Source: Biostraticola tofi
GTDB taxonomy: Bacteria; Pseudomonadota; Gammaproteobacteria; Enterobacterales; Enterobacteriaceae
Assembly (NCBI RefSeq): GCF_004343195.1
Contig: NZ_SMCR01000001.1
Location: 186,001 to 250,000, forward strand
DNA: 64,000 bases
Direction of reading: 5' to 3'
In this document: positions 25,911-36,130 of the stretch, in pieces
Layout: each line of letters opens with the position of its first letter
How positions within the stretch are numbered: position 1 is the first letter of the stretch
Position numbers and translations under genes: made by a program
The notes under the pieces: generated by a model
What the model was told of the DNA's origin: nothing
The model's database searches: none
What the model saw: only the letters and a program-made list of their open reading frames with translations

Positions 25911-27520
25911 TTCACAATATACATCGTATGGCTGTAGGCCACATCTTCCGGGTTGGTAATCGGATAGCCTTTCAACCAGGGCTTAATCAAACGCCCGTTG
26001 GTGTATTGATATATCGGCGCTATCGGTGCCTGTTCGGCAATGATGTCTTCCGCTTTATTGTAATCGGCCGCCAGCGCTTTGGGGTCGGTCTGCAGGCTGG
26101 CCTGGGTCATTAGCTTATCGTATTCGGCGCTTTTGAATTTGCCTATGTTGCCGCTATGGCTGGAGGTCAGCAGCGAAAGAAACGTTGATGGCTCATTGTA
26201 GTCCCCTACCCAGGAGGCGCGCACCACATCGAAATTGCCGCTGTTACGGCTATCAATATAGGATTTCCACTCCTGGTTAACCAGCTTGACGTTGACGCCC
26301 AGTTTCTGTTTCCACATCGAGGCCACGGCGATGGCGATTTTTTCATGACTCTCAGAGGTGTTATAGAGCAGGCTCAGGTTCAAGGGTTTATCCGGTCCGT
26401 AGCCGGCCGCATGCATTAATGCCTTGGCCTGGGCGTCAAGCGAGGCCTGATCGTGCTGCTGCAGGAAATTTTTCGCCGGGTTGTAGCCCGCGGTGACGTC
26501 AGGGGTAAAGTGCCAGGCCGGTTTTTCGCCGGTACCCACCACTTTCTCCGCAATAATCTGACGATCGATAGCGTAAGACAAAGCCTGGCGAACACGCGGA
26601 TCGTTGGTCGGGGCGCGCTGGGTGTTAAAGGCGTAGTAATAGGTGCCTAATTGGTCTGGTGTGTAAACTTCATGGGGAATATCCTTTAACAGCTTGCGGT
26701 ACATGATTTTAGGGAACGATTCGGTGATATCGATTCCGTTTGCCAAATAACGGTTAAGGGCCGCCGTTTCCTGATTGATCGGCACAAAGGTTACCTGTGT
26801 CAGCACCGTGTGTTTGTGGTCCCAATAGTGTGCATTGGGCGTCAACACCAGCTTTTCATTGACCACCCGCTCTTTCAGGGCAAAGGCGCCGTTGCCCACC
26901 AGGTTGCCTACCCGGGTCCACTCATTGCCAAATTTTTCAATATTGGCCTGCTGGACCGGGTAAAGGCTGAAGTTGGCGGTCAGGCTGACGAAGTAAGGTA
27001 CTGGACGGGAAAGCTGGATTTTAAGCGTATAAGCATCCGGGGCGCTGACGCCGAGTTTGTCCACCGGCAGTGTGCCGGCGGCAATCTCCGCCGCATGCTC
27101 TAACCCCGCCAGGTCGGCAAACCAGGCAAAGGTGGACAGATTTTTGGGATCAACCAGTCGTCGCCAGCTGTAGACGAAATCATTGGCGGTCACCGGTGTT
27201 CCATCAGACCAGCGAGCGTCTTTTCTCAGATGGAACACAAAGCTGCGATTATCATTGGTTTGCCAACTGAGCGCGACGCCTGGGATTATCTTGCCGTGAG
27301 CATCCTGATTGACCAGCCCTTCAAATAAATCGCGCACCACCTGGGCTTCCGGCAGGCCGACCGCCTTAATAGGGTCGAGCGAGGCTGGTTCGTCCTTGAT
27401 ATGTCTGACGATATGCTGTTGGTCGGCAAGCTGAGTGCCCTTGGGAACTTCCGCCGCCCAGGCACCGGCAGACACTAATGCCAGCAGCGAAGCAGCGGCA
27501 ATATGATTGAAACTGGGCAT
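25904..27520 (-). CDS. mppA: Periplasmic murein tripeptide-binding protein MppA
   Basis: SBP family 5 peptide-binding protein of 538 residues (E. coli 537). A signal peptide of about 22 residues ends in AWA before AEVPKGTQLADQQ. Landmarks include HIKDEPASLDPIKAVGLPE and the C-terminal IAPIYQYTNGRLIKPWLKGYP and DVAYSHTMYIVKH, closer to MppA than to OppA. It binds L-Ala-gamma-D-Glu-meso-Dap for import through the Opp permease. It is divergent from mpaA, whose product trims the same murein peptides. The stop codon lies within the 7-bp repeat array. Confidence 0.93.
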   Translation of the reverse strand: MPSFNHIAAASLLALVSAGAWAAEVPKGTQLADQQHIVRHIKDEPASLDPIKAVGLPEAQVVRDLFEGLVNQDAHGKIIPGVALSWQTNDNRSFVFHLRKDARWSDGTPVTANDFVYSWRRLVDPKNLSTFAWFADLAGLEHAAEIAAGTLPVDKLGVSAPDAYTLKIQLSRPVPYFVSLTANFSLYPVQQANIEKFGNEWTRVGNLVGNGAFALKERVVNEKLVLTPNAHYWDHKHTVLTQVTFVPINQETAALNRYLANGIDITESFPKIMYRKLLKDIPHEVYTPDQLGTYYYAFNTQRAPTNDPRVRQALSYAIDRQIIAEKVVGTGEKPAWHFTPDVTAGYNPAKNFLQQHDQASLDAQAKALMHAAGYGPDKPLNLSLLYNTSESHEKIAIAVASMWKQKLGVNVKLVNQEWKSYIDSRNSGNFDVVRASWVGDYNEPSTFLSLLTSSHSGNIGKFKSAEYDKLMTQASLQTDPKALAADYNKAEDIIAEQAPIAPIYQYTNGRLIKPWLKGYPITNPEDVAYSHTMYIVKH

Positions 27521-27666
27521 AATGTTATCCTTAATATAATGGCCGGGTACAGGCAGGCCCTGATCAGGCTAACGTAAAAAGTATCGACATCAGGTAAACA
27601 ATCAGGGACTTTTTAGATACAGTAAGCAAAGACAATGTAACCTACTATTTTCTGCCGGGAAATACC

Positions 27667-28374
27667 ATGAGACCATTTCAGTCACGCCCGTTGCGCGGCA
27701 GGCTGCCCTTCGCCGCGCGTCCCTATGGTGAGTCGGTGCTGGGCGCACCACTGCTTTATTTCCCCGCCGCCGCGGCCACTGAGGCCACCGGCCTCATCAT
27801 CGCCGGCACCCATGGCGACGAAACCGCCAGCGTGGTGGCTCTTTCCTGCGCATTACGCAGTCTTGGCGAGCATCCCCTGCGCCATCATCTGGTGCTGGCT
27901 GTGAATCCTGATGGCTGTCAACTGGGGTTGAGATCAAATGCCAATGGCGTGGATTTGAACCGTAATTTTCCGTCCAACAATTGGCAGCCGGGTGAGACCG
28001 TTTATCGTTGGACCAGCCATACCGCCGAGCGTGATGTGACGCTTTCCACCGGAAAGATGGCCGGTTCTGAGCCGGAAACGCAGGCGCTTTGCCAGCTTAT
28101 TCATCAGTTGGAACCGGCCTGGGTAGTGAGTTTTCATGAACCGCTGGCCTGCATTGAAGACGAGACCGCCTCGCCGCTGGCGGCATGGTTGGCAGCCGAG
28201 CTGGAGCTGCCATTGGTGGAAAGCGTCGGTTATGCCACACCGGGCTCTTTCGGCAGCTGGTGCCGGGATATCTCCCTGCCCTGTATCACCGCTGAATTGC
28301 CGGCTATTTCAGCCGACGCCGCCACCGACAGCTATCTGCAAGCCCTGATGTCGCTGCTGGAATATCACCCCTGA
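27667..28374 (+). CDS. mpaA: Murein peptide amidase A (MpaA)
   Basis: M14 zinc carboxypeptidase of 235 residues (E. coli 242). The zinc motif H-G-D-E (IIAGTHGDETAS) near residue 52, the substrate segment NPDGCQLGLRSNANGVDLNRNFPS, a second zinc His in WVVSFHEPLACIED and the late catalytic Glu in ITAELPAI are visible. It is cytoplasmic and cleaves gamma-D-Glu-Dap in recycled murein tripeptide, releasing L-Ala-D-Glu for the epimerase YcjG encoded convergently next door. It is divergent from mppA, so import and breakdown of murein peptides share an upstream region. Confidence 0.94.
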   Translation: MRPFQSRPLRGRLPFAARPYGESVLGAPLLYFPAAAATEATGLIIAGTHGDETASVVALSCALRSLGEHPLRHHLVLAVNPDGCQLGLRSNANGVDLNRNFPSNNWQPGETVYRWTSHTAERDVTLSTGKMAGSEPETQALCQLIHQLEPAWVVSFHEPLACIEDETASPLAAWLAAELELPLVESVGYATPGSFGSWCRDISLPCITAELPAISADAATDSYLQALMSLLEYHP

Positions 28375-28413
28375 GGGCCGGCGCTGAAATTTACGTGAGG
28401 CGAACGCTCTCTA

Positions 28414-28437
28414 CCCGGCAGAATATGCACTGCCGGG
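28414..28437. other. Hairpin between mpaA and ycjG
   Basis: CCCGGCAG / CTGCCGGG, a perfect 8-bp stem between two convergent genes with no T-run; a possible weak bidirectional terminator. Confidence 0.4.
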
Positions 28438-28443
28438 CCTGAC

Positions 28444-29433
28444 TTAGCCGGATATGTTTCCCGCCGGGGTCAGGCTGATGGATCCACAGCTGAAATTCAG
28501 TCCGGGCTGAGCATCCATCGCCAGCCAGGTCGGGCCGTCCAGATCGATAAAGCGGGCAACCCCAGTCAACGGCAGGGCTGACGCAATCGCCCGGGAGGTG
28601 CAGAGCATACAGCCGAGCATCACGCCAAAACCCTGTTCGGTGGCTTCTCTGGCCAGCAGCAGCGCCTCCGTCAGGCCGCCGGTCTTATCCAGCTTGATAT
28701 TGACCATTTCATAATTGCCTTTCAGGGCAGGCAATTGTTCGCGGGTATGGCAGCTTTCATCAGCGCAGATCGGCAGCGGATGGATAAAATGCTGCAAAGC
28801 GGCATCCTGCTCTGCGGGAAGCGGTTGTTCCAGCATCGCCACCTTGAGATCGGCCAGCAATTGGCAGCGGGACGCCAGGCCTTCCGGGTGCCAGGCCTCA
28901 TTGGCATCGACAATCAGCGTCGCTTCTGGCACCACTGAGCGTATGGCGACCATGCGTTCGGTAATCAGGCGATCATCGAGTTTGATTTTCAGAAGCCTTG
29001 CCCCCTGCTGCCAGTAGCGTAGAGCAGCTTCGGCCATCTGCTGAGGTTCATCAATGCTGATAGTCTGTGCCATCACTATCGGGTTGGCGAGCGTTACGCC
29101 TGCCAGTTCCGCCAGGCTTTTCCCGCTCAGTTGCCGCTCAAGATCCCACAGCGCACAGTCCACCGCATTGCGGGCGGCACCGGCCGGCAACAGTTGCTGC
29201 AGAACCTCACGGGAAACGCCCTGGCCGATGGCATGTGCAACCGAGGCCAACTGGGCCGATACCGAGGCTTCATCCTCACCATAGCGCGGATAGGGCGTAC
29301 ATTCGCCGATGCCCTTCAATCCGCCCTGCTCAATTTCCACTACCATTACCTGGGCCTGGGTACGGCTGCCGCGAGATATCACAAAAGGCGTGTGAAGCGG
29401 CCAGGATTCGGGATAAAAACGCATAACTCTCAT
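28444..29433 (-). CDS. ycjG: L-Ala-D/L-Glu epimerase YcjG
   Basis: Enolase-superfamily dipeptide epimerase of 329 residues. Two ATGs are adjacent; the second (29433) has the better spacing, 6 bases from GAGGA. The catalytic lysines are in LLKIKLDD and NIKLDKTGG; the metal ligands are the Asp of IVDANEAW, the Glu of MLEQPLP and the Asp of ICADESCH. It converts L-Ala-D-Glu from murein into L-Ala-L-Glu for peptidases. With mpaA and mppA it completes a local murein-peptide recycling set, as in E. coli. It is divergent from tpx. Confidence 0.93.
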   Translation of the reverse strand: MRVMRFYPESWPLHTPFVISRGSRTQAQVMVVEIEQGGLKGIGECTPYPRYGEDEASVSAQLASVAHAIGQGVSREVLQQLLPAGAARNAVDCALWDLERQLSGKSLAELAGVTLANPIVMAQTISIDEPQQMAEAALRYWQQGARLLKIKLDDRLITERMVAIRSVVPEATLIVDANEAWHPEGLASRCQLLADLKVAMLEQPLPAEQDAALQHFIHPLPICADESCHTREQLPALKGNYEMVNIKLDKTGGLTEALLLAREATEQGFGVMLGCMLCTSRAIASALPLTGVARFIDLDGPTWLAMDAQPGLNFSCGSISLTPAGNISG

Positions 29434-29583
29434 CATCAGTCCTCGGACTATCAGCTGCTACCCCAAAGTATAGCGCCTAAAGCCGGTAAAATTGGCAAGG
29501 GGAACACAAGAAATCTGGTATATCATGGTGTTAGGGCTTATGCTGAACAGGCTTTTGATTTCAAACACACAAGGACCCTGCTT

Positions 29584-30090
29584 ATGTCACAGACTGTACA
29601 TTTAAAAGGTAATCCCGTCACCGTGGTAGATAAACTAGCTCAACCTGGCGATACTGCTAAAGATTTTTTGCTGGTTGCCAAAGATTTATCCGACGTGACG
29701 CTTAAAACCTATGCCGGCAAACGTAAGGTGTTGAATATTTTTCCAAGCGTTGATACCAGCACCTGCTCCAAGTCGGTACACGCGTTCAATAAGCTGGCCG
29801 GTGAACTCTCTAACACCGTGGTACTGTGTATTTCTCAGGATTTGCCGTTCGCCCAGGCCCGTTTCTGCGGCGCGGAAGGCCTGGATCAAGTAGTTACCCT
29901 ATCCCTGTTGCGCGATGCCGATTTTAAACGAAGCTACGGCGTTGAAATCGCCGATGGCCCGATGAAAGGCCTGGCCGCGCGCGCGGTCATAGTGATCGAC
30001 GAGCAGGACAAGGTTATTTACAGCCAGTTGGTGGAAGAAATCGCCAATGAACCGGATTACGATTCGGTGCTGTCGCTGCTCAAAGCCTGA
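29584..30090 (+). CDS. tpx: Thiol peroxidase Tpx
   Basis: Atypical 2-Cys peroxiredoxin of 168 residues, same length as E. coli Tpx. Start ATG 29584 has AAGGA upstream; a longer frame overlapping ycjG is rejected. The peroxidatic Cys61 is in [11 protein letters not shown] and the resolving Cys95 in [10 protein letters not shown]. It reduces hydrogen and alkyl peroxides with thioredoxin in the periplasmic or cytoplasmic thiol system (E. coli Tpx is reported in both contexts). Confidence 0.96.
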   Translation: MSQTVHLKGNPVTVVDKLAQPGDTAKDFLLVAKDLSDVTLKTYAGKRKVLNIFPSVDTSTCSKSVHAFNKLAGELSNTVVLCISQDLPFAQARFCGAEGLDQVVTLSLLRDADFKRSYGVEIADGPMKGLAARAVIVIDEQDKVIYSQLVEEIANEPDYDSVLSLLKA

Positions 30091-30104
30091 TATCCAACCT
30101 GATG

Positions 30105-30138
30105 ACGGGCGATGCCGATGCTGGCCGCCCGTTTATTT
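30105..30138 (+). terminator. Possible terminator after tpx
   Basis: ACGGGC (30105-30110) pairs with GCCCGT (30127-30132), followed by a broken T tract (TTATTT). Confidence 0.5.
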
Positions 30139-30152
30139 CCTGCTGAATGCCC

Positions 30153-31715
30153 CTACTCCTCGCCGGCTTTTTTACTGCTTAGCCCATATTCACGCAACTT
30201 GTTGGCAATGGCGGTATGGGACACCCCCAGCCGTTTCGCCAGTTTACGGGTGCTGGGATAGGTCAGGTAGAGCCGGGTCAGTACCGAGCGCTCAAAGCGT
30301 TTACTGATATCATCCAGTGAACCATCCAGATTATCATCCATTAACCCCGCCGTCGGGCCAAAATCGGGCAACTCGATATCATCAGTATCCAGTATCCGAC
30401 CTTCATGCTGCGCGATTGCCCGCAGCAGCACATTACGCAGCTGGCGGACATTGCCTGGCCAGGGATAGTTCATCAGCAGAGTAGCAAGTTCAGGGGCAAT
30501 CGATGGCCGCGGAATATCCTGCTCGTCGCAGAAACGGGCAATAAACAGCATCGACAGCGGCATGATGTCATCCGGACGCTCGCGCAACGGCGGCAGCGTC
30601 AGGGTCAGCACATTGAGCCGATAATAGAGATCTTCCCGGAATTGTCCCAACCGCACCAGCTCATGCAGGTTTTTCTGGGTGGCGCAGATAACCCGGACAT
30701 CGACATGCATCTCCTGATCCTCGCCCACCCGGCGAAAAGTGCCGTCGTTAAGGAACCGCAGCAGCTTGGACTGCATGCTGGGGGACATTTCCGCTATTTC
30801 GTCAAGCAATACCGAGCCGCCGTTAGCCTGTTCAAAGAACCCTTTTTTGCCTTCCAGCGCATTGGGATAAGCCCCGGCGGCATGGCCAAACAGCTCGCTT
30901 TCGGCGACGTCATCCGGCAGCGCGGCGCAGTTGAGCGCCAGAAAAGGCGCTCTGCCGCGAGGGCTGCGTCGATGGCAGGCATAGGCCAACATATCTTTGC
31001 CGGTGCCGGTGTCGCCGGTAATAAGCAGTGGGGCATCCAGCATCGCCAGCTTTCTGGCCTGCTCAACCGCCTGACGCATTTTTCCACTCGTGGCAATGAT
31101 ATGGCTGAACTCGCTGTCATCAGCCGGCGGGCGGTCTTGCAATTGCCTGCCGATGCGGGCGGCTGATTTAAGCACGATAACCCCGCCCGTCACTGTCAAC
31201 TGGCTGTCATTATCGGGCAACTGCAGCGGGGTAATGTCCAGCAGGAAATCCTGTCCCTGAATCACCACCTTCTGGCTGGCGGCACCCTGATGGCTGCTGT
31301 CCAGCCAGTCGGCGACATGAAAGCCGGGGATGAGGCCGCTGACCGGATGCTGATGGATTTTATCCGCACTCAAGCCAAACAATGCCGCAGCGGCAGGATT
31401 GATTAACGTCAGCCGTCCTTTCAGATCGATAGAAAATACCGGATCTGGCAAGGCCGACAGCAATGCCCTGAGAGTACGGTATTCACCCTCAGAAGGCATA
31501 TGGGAAATGGTACGTACATCTGTCACGCCCTTGATGCGGCGTATTTCCGCCATCAGTTGACTAAGCGTGTCAAATTCCAGCATCGACAGGTTCAGGTAAA
31601 TGCGGCCGACCGGATCGATTTCAATACCGCGCAGATCAATACTGCGCAACACCAGTAAATCAAGCAGTTCCCGGGCCAGGCCAAGTCGATCCTCACAAAA
31701 AACTTCCAATCGCAT
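30153..31715 (-). CDS. tyrR: Aromatic amino acid regulator TyrR
   Basis: Regulator of 520 residues (E. coli 513). Start 31715 (GAGG 7 bases upstream) gives the N-terminal ACT domain MRLEVFCEDRLGLARELL; a PAS domain follows (about 78-190), then an AAA+ ATPase with ITGDTGTGKD. The HTH is TRKLAKRLGVSHTAIANKL. The GAFTGA loop of sigma-54 activators is replaced (GHAAGAYPNALEG), as in E. coli TyrR, which acts on sigma-70 promoters. With Tyr, Phe or Trp it represses or activates aroF/tyrP-type genes. It is convergent with tpx as in E. coli. Confidence 0.96.
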   Translation of the reverse strand: MRLEVFCEDRLGLARELLDLLVLRSIDLRGIEIDPVGRIYLNLSMLEFDTLSQLMAEIRRIKGVTDVRTISHMPSEGEYRTLRALLSALPDPVFSIDLKGRLTLINPAAAALFGLSADKIHQHPVSGLIPGFHVADWLDSSHQGAASQKVVIQGQDFLLDITPLQLPDNDSQLTVTGGVIVLKSAARIGRQLQDRPPADDSEFSHIIATSGKMRQAVEQARKLAMLDAPLLITGDTGTGKDMLAYACHRRSPRGRAPFLALNCAALPDDVAESELFGHAAGAYPNALEGKKGFFEQANGGSVLLDEIAEMSPSMQSKLLRFLNDGTFRRVGEDQEMHVDVRVICATQKNLHELVRLGQFREDLYYRLNVLTLTLPPLRERPDDIMPLSMLFIARFCDEQDIPRPSIAPELATLLMNYPWPGNVRQLRNVLLRAIAQHEGRILDTDDIELPDFGPTAGLMDDNLDGSLDDISKRFERSVLTRLYLTYPSTRKLAKRLGVSHTAIANKLREYGLSSKKAGEE

Positions 31716-31842
31716 GTAATGCCTCATTCCCAATGACTTAGGGGGATATCCGTCTTGTATCATACGTGCAGAACCGGTGGGGAAGAAGCCATGGCTGACA
31801 AAATGTTGGTGGAGCGATAGCGGTTGGTGATGTTGCCGGCGT

Positions 31843-32907
31843 TCAGTCGTTTTTTTTCTTAGCGCGCAGTGTCTCCTGCAGTTGACCGATGATTTCACGC
31901 CGAAAATCGCCCATGCGCGGACGGTCATTGCCGATCCATGGCAAAGGCCGGCAAAGTTCCATCGTCTTGATGCCCAGGCGTGCGGTCAGCAGACCGGCGC
32001 CGATCCCCTGCGCCGCGCGCGCCGATAAGCGGGCAGCCAGATCCTGGGACATCCAGTCCACGCCTATCTCTCGCACCCACTCGGTAACGCCGGCAAAGGC
32101 GATATTTATCAGCACCACTTTGAAAAGGCGGATCCGGCTGAAATACCCCAAATCGATGCCATACAGCGCGGCAACCCGGTTAATCAGCCGCAGGTTACGC
32201 CAGGCAATAAACGCCATATCGACTATCGCCAGCGGACTGACCGCCACCATCAGCGCCGACTCCGCCGCGCTGCGGCTGATTTCACGTCGTACCTGCTTAT
32301 CGACTACCGGTTGCACCAGGGTGGCATAGAGCTGTACCACCTCCCGGTCGCTTTGAGAATCGTGCAGCGCCGCCAGGTAGCGTTGCCAAGCCGGGTGTTC
32401 AGCGCCGATGCCGGCCTTGGCCGCCAGCATTTCACAAAAAGGCCGAGCATTGCCAAGACCCTGGCTTGACAGCAATTCTGCCGCGGTATCCCGGTGCTCG
32501 GTCTGCAGACGCAGCCGACGCAGCCTGCGCCATTCCGTCGCCAGCGCACCGACACCCGCCAGCACGATAAGTCCACCCGCCGCGAGCGAGCCCAGCGCCA
32601 GCCAGTCCTGTTGCTGCCAGGCGCGGCTCAACCACAGGCCGCCCTGGGCAACAGCGCTGACGGCGAAAAGGCCGATGCCGGCAATCACCATTCGACGCCA
32701 CAGACTGGGTTTGGGCTTAAGTGCAGAGGTCAGCAGGCGCTCTGTCCGGCCCTCGCTGTCGTCGCTGTTTCCAGAGCTGAACTCCGCCACCGGGCGGAAA
32801 GCGGCGTCGCCATTTTCCGTAAAGATTTCGGCCGGCCGCAGCGGGACATCGTGCGGCGCGGCCAGTGGCTGCTCAAAGTCCATACGTGGCTTAAGCGGAT
32901 CGTTCAT
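31843..32907 (-). CDS. ycjF: Inner-membrane protein YcjF (DUF697)
   Basis: A protein of 354 residues (E. coli 353) with two central membrane helices (about 70-120) and a DUF697 domain in the C-terminal half ([20 protein letters not shown], then [23 protein letters not shown]). Its function is not established; in several enterics it belongs to the PspF or stress regulon together with ycjX. Its start overlaps the ycjX stop by four bases, so the two are one operon. Confidence 0.93.
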   Translation of the reverse strand: MNDPLKPRMDFEQPLAAPHDVPLRPAEIFTENGDAAFRPVAEFSSGNSDDSEGRTERLLTSALKPKPSLWRRMVIAGIGLFAVSAVAQGGLWLSRAWQQQDWLALGSLAAGGLIVLAGVGALATEWRRLRRLRLQTEHRDTAAELLSSQGLGNARPFCEMLAAKAGIGAEHPAWQRYLAALHDSQSDREVVQLYATLVQPVVDKQVRREISRSAAESALMVAVSPLAIVDMAFIAWRNLRLINRVAALYGIDLGYFSRIRLFKVVLINIAFAGVTEWVREIGVDWMSQDLAARLSARAAQGIGAGLLTARLGIKTMELCRPLPWIGNDRPRMGDFRREIIGQLQETLRAKKKND

Positions 32908-34301
32908 CGCAATTTATCCCCCAACAGAAATTCCATTACGCTGTCCAGCCGGATGTGCGGTAAGGGTGTGTCCACATCGATTTGCGGTGGACGAAAAGAT
33001 TCAAAATCAAAGCCCTGACGCTGCCAGAACGCATTGCCAGGCAGTCGGGCCGGTACCTCTCCCGGATAGAAAGTGAGAGGCGCGTTATCCGCCAGACGAT
33101 ACCCCTTAAGGGCAGGGACATCCTTGCCCTGATGGGAAACCATACCGCTTTGGGTCGCCTGTACCGAGGCGATGCCGGCGCAGTCCATTGCTATACCCTC
33201 AAACGCCGCATTCTGCCAGGCGTCCTGTACCAGTTGGCGCAATAGCGATACCAGGCTGGCATGCTGATCGGCGGTAATATGGTCGGCTTTGGTGGCGGCA
33301 AACATCAGTTTATCGATACAGGGTGAAAACAATCGGCGATACAGGCTGCGCTTACCGTAATGAAAACTGCGCATCAGTTGGGTCAGCGCCAGACGCATAT
33401 CATTGAACGCGTCCGGGCCGGTATTAAGCGATTGCAGGCAGTCCACCAGCACTATCTGCCGATCGAAGCCGCTGAAATGCTGTTTATAAAAACCTTTGAC
33501 TATAGTTTGGCAGTAGTACTGATAGCGGGCTTTGAGCATGCCCAGATTGGTGGTGCTATCGCCACGGGCCAATTGGACATCATTCAGGCGGCCGTTATCC
33601 GGCCAGGGAAAGAACTGCAGCACCGGCGCATCGGCCAGATCGCCGGGCAGCACAAATCTGCCGGGCTGGATAAAATGCAGGCCATGGCTTTGACAGCGAA
33701 TTAAATAATCGGTATATCCCCGGGCTATCTCAGCCAGCGCCTTTTCATCGGCTGGGGCCAGCGGGTCCAGGGCGGCGCATTTCTCAAGCCATGGCTTGGC
33801 CCATTCGGCCCGTTTGCCATGCAGCAGACCGCCCATCTGGCCCGACCATGATAGGTAGTCCAGCTCAAGCATCGGCAGATCCAGCAACCATTCGCCCGGG
33901 TAATCGACGATTTCCAGATACAGCGTACCGGTATTTTTGATATGGCGTAGCAGCGAATCACGCGGTCGATAACGCAGCGCCAGCCGCATCTCGCTGACGC
34001 CGCGGGTCGGCACCGGCCAGGCGGGTGGCGAGGCATAAAGCGAGGCGATACCCTCATCATAGGCAAACCGCGCCAGCCCAAGGTTACGCTGCGCCACGCG
34101 TCTTACGCCGAGTAAACGGTTATCGCGCACCACGTTGAACAGCGGCAGTCTGGCGCCCTGATTAGCCATCAGCAACTGATTGACCAACGAGGTGATAAAC
34201 GCGGTTTTACCGCTGCGGCTTAGCCCGGTGACCGCCAGGCGTAAATGACGGTCCAGACCGCGATCCAGTAGCGAGGTGAATTCATTACGAAGTCTGTTCA
34301 T
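32904..34301 (-). CDS. ycjX: YcjX, P-loop NTPase (DUF463)
   Basis: DUF463 NTPase of 465 residues, equal to E. coli YcjX. The Walker A motif is [10 protein letters not shown] near residue 27; [12 protein letters not shown] and LVDCLQSLN are also conserved. It is related to Ras/dynamin-like stress GTPases and is induced with the phage-shock response in E. coli. It forms the ycjX-ycjF operon. Normally the psp operon is close by; here the ABC transporter cluster lies between them. Confidence 0.94.
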   Translation of the reverse strand: MNRLRNEFTSLLDRGLDRHLRLAVTGLSRSGKTAFITSLVNQLLMANQGARLPLFNVVRDNRLLGVRRVAQRNLGLARFAYDEGIASLYASPPAWPVPTRGVSEMRLALRYRPRDSLLRHIKNTGTLYLEIVDYPGEWLLDLPMLELDYLSWSGQMGGLLHGKRAEWAKPWLEKCAALDPLAPADEKALAEIARGYTDYLIRCQSHGLHFIQPGRFVLPGDLADAPVLQFFPWPDNGRLNDVQLARGDSTTNLGMLKARYQYYCQTIVKGFYKQHFSGFDRQIVLVDCLQSLNTGPDAFNDMRLALTQLMRSFHYGKRSLYRRLFSPCIDKLMFAATKADHITADQHASLVSLLRQLVQDAWQNAAFEGIAMDCAGIASVQATQSGMVSHQGKDVPALKGYRLADNAPLTFYPGEVPARLPGNAFWQRQGFDFESFRPPQIDVDTPLPHIRLDSVMEFLLGDKLR

Positions 34302-34372
34302 GGTGTCAGTATGTCCTGCAATCGGTCGACAAACAAATGGCCGGTGACATTTTTACCAGAACTTGCACAATG

Positions 34373-34416
34373 ACGCACCGTACCCTTGCTTTTAAAGGGC
34401 CGGTGCGTTTTTTTTT
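34373..34416 (+). terminator. Plus-strand terminator between leftward genes
   Basis: ACGCACCG / CGGTGCGT stem, with an inner CCCTT/AAGGG helix, followed by nine T on the plus strand. Both neighbours (ycjX and the ABC operon) are read leftward, so no annotated gene uses it. Confidence 0.75.
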
Positions 34417-34449
34417 ACTCAAGGTATCACGCTAAAGAGGGGTAACGGA

Positions 34450-35238
34450 CTATTGACCCGCCACCTGTTGGGCCAGTTCCCGGCTGTAATGTTGACTGGC
34501 ATCGATCAATACCCGGGTATACTCGGTCTGCGGCCCCTGGCCCAGCAGGTCGTCAGTGGCAAGCGTTTCCAGGATCCTGCCATGCTGCATCACCGCGACC
34601 CGATGACACAGATGGGCGATGACCCCCAGGTCGTGGGTGACCATCAGGTACGTCAGGCCCTCGCGCTGCTGCAGTTCGGCCAGCAGATTGAGAATTTCAG
34701 CCTGAACCGAGACATCCAGCGCCGAGGTAGGCTCATCCAGCAGCAGTACTCTGGGCTCCAGTATCAACGCCCGGGCGATGGCGACGCGTTGACGCTGTCC
34801 GCCGGATAACTGATGAGGAAAGCGATCGCGGAAAGCCGGGCTCAAACCGACCTTGACCAGCATGCTGTCAATACGGTCATCCCGGTTGTCGATATGGTGA
34901 ATCGCCAGCGGCTCTTCGAGTATCGACTCCACATTGTGGCGCGGATGCAGGGAACCGTAGGGATCCTGAAACACCATTTGCACCTGGCGGCACTGCGGCC
35001 GGTTAATGCCATGGGACAGTGGCTTACCGTCAATGGCCATTTCGCCCTGCCACTGAGTCAATAAGCCGGCCAGGCATTTCAATACCGTGGTTTTACCCGA
35101 GCCGGACTCGCCGACCAGCCCGAAAATTTCCCCCTGCCGTACGCTCAAATCAACGTCATACAGCACCTGATTGGTCTTGCTGCCATGGCCAAAGGTCAGA
35201 TTCAGTCCCTGGATATGGATCATGTTTTCATTTGGCAT
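34450..35238 (-). CDS. Peptide-type ABC transporter ATPase (DppF-like)
   Basis: ATP-binding subunit of 262 residues. Walker A is GESGSGKTT; the Q loop lies in MVFQDPYGSLHPR; the signature LSGGQRQRVAIARAL precedes Walker B LLLDEPTSALD and the switch His in VTHDLGV. It belongs to the dipeptide/oligopeptide/nickel importer group (DppF/OppF/GsiA-like) and should pair with the next ATPase. AAGGA lies 7 bases before the ATG. It is the last gene of a leftward operon: enolase-family enzyme, binding protein, two permeases, two ATPases. Its substrate is unknown. Confidence 0.85.
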   Translation of the reverse strand: MPNENMIHIQGLNLTFGHGSKTNQVLYDVDLSVRQGEIFGLVGESGSGKTTVLKCLAGLLTQWQGEMAIDGKPLSHGINRPQCRQVQMVFQDPYGSLHPRHNVESILEEPLAIHHIDNRDDRIDSMLVKVGLSPAFRDRFPHQLSGGQRQRVAIARALILEPRVLLLDEPTSALDVSVQAEILNLLAELQQREGLTYLMVTHDLGVIAHLCHRVAVMQHGRILETLATDDLLGQGPQTEYTRVLIDASQHYSRELAQQVAGQ

Positions 35239-35248
35239 CTGCGGTTCC

Positions 35249-36130
35249 TTAATCAGTCAGCCAGGAAGGATCCCGGTTCAGCACCGGCAGCACCGGCCGG
35301 CGCTGGGTCATATCGGGCAGCGCGTTCAGCAAGCCACGGGTATAGGGATGGCAGGCGTTGTCCAGATCGGCGGCGGCAATCGATTCCACCACCCGTCCGG
35401 CATACATCACCAGCACGCGATCGCAGAAGCTGCGCACCAGGTTGATATCGTGACTGATAAACATCAGTCCCAACCCTCTGGACTGCACCAGGTCATCCAG
35501 CAATGCCAATACCTGCAGCCGTACCGAGACATCCAGCGCCGAGGTGGGTTCATCGGCAATGACCAGCTCAGGATCGGTAATCAGCATCATGGCTATCATG
35601 ATACGTTGACCCTGGCCGCCGGAAATCTCATGAGGATACAGCGAGTAGACCCGTTCCGGCTGGCGAATGCGCACCACGTTAAGCATTTCCATCACTTTAT
35701 CCCGCGCTTCGCTGCGGCTGGTTTTATGATGGGCCAGCCAGGCTTCGGCGATTTGATCACCGACCTTGACGACCGGATTAAGGGAATATTTCGGATCCTG
35801 CATGATCATCGAAATACGCTTACCCCTGATTGCCCGCATATCCGCAGCGCTGGCCGCCAGCAGATCCACCTCACTGAATCGCAGGCGATCGGCGGTGATA
35901 CGCGCGCTGCGCGGATGCAGTTGCAGCAGCGCCCGACCAACGGTCGACTTGCCCGAGCCGGATTCACCGACAATAGCCAGTTTTTCACGGCCCAGGGTAA
36001 AAGAAACCCCTCGTACCGCGTCGGTCACTTTGCGGCCATTGACGAAACTGACGTGGAGGTTGCTGACATCCAGCAACGGCGCGGTATTCAACGGCGCGGT
36101 ATTATTCTGTTCTGGGATCGAGAATGTCAC
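35249..36130 (-). CDS. Peptide-type ABC transporter ATPase (DppD-like)
   Basis: ATP-binding subunit of about 293 residues. GTG at 36130 is preferred as start because AGGAG lies 9 bases before it; an ATG at 36139 directly abuts that site. Walker A is [12 protein letters not shown], the signature SGGQGQRIMIAM and Walker B LVIADEPTSALD. The C-terminus has the oligopeptide/dipeptide extension (CHPYTRGLLNALPD). It overlaps the preceding permease gene by about 30 bases, showing translational coupling. Confidence 0.83.
   Translation of the reverse strand: MTFSIPEQNNTAPLNTAPLLDVSNLHVSFVNGRKVTDAVRGVSFTLGREKLAIVGESGSGKSTVGRALLQLHPRSARITADRLRFSEVDLLAASAADMRAIRGKRISMIMQDPKYSLNPVVKVGDQIAEAWLAHHKTSRSEARDKVMEMLNVVRIRQPERVYSLYPHEISGGQGQRIMIAMMLITDPELVIADEPTSALDVSVRLQVLALLDDLVQSRGLGLMFISHDINLVRSFCDRVLVMYAGRVVESIAAADLDNACHPYTRGLLNALPDMTQRRPVLPVLNRDPSWLTD

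Noticed and set aside
29131-30090. 319-residue ORF containing tpx
   Set aside because: The first 151 codons are antisense to ycjG; only the 168 residues from ATG 29584 align with Tpx and have a ribosome site.
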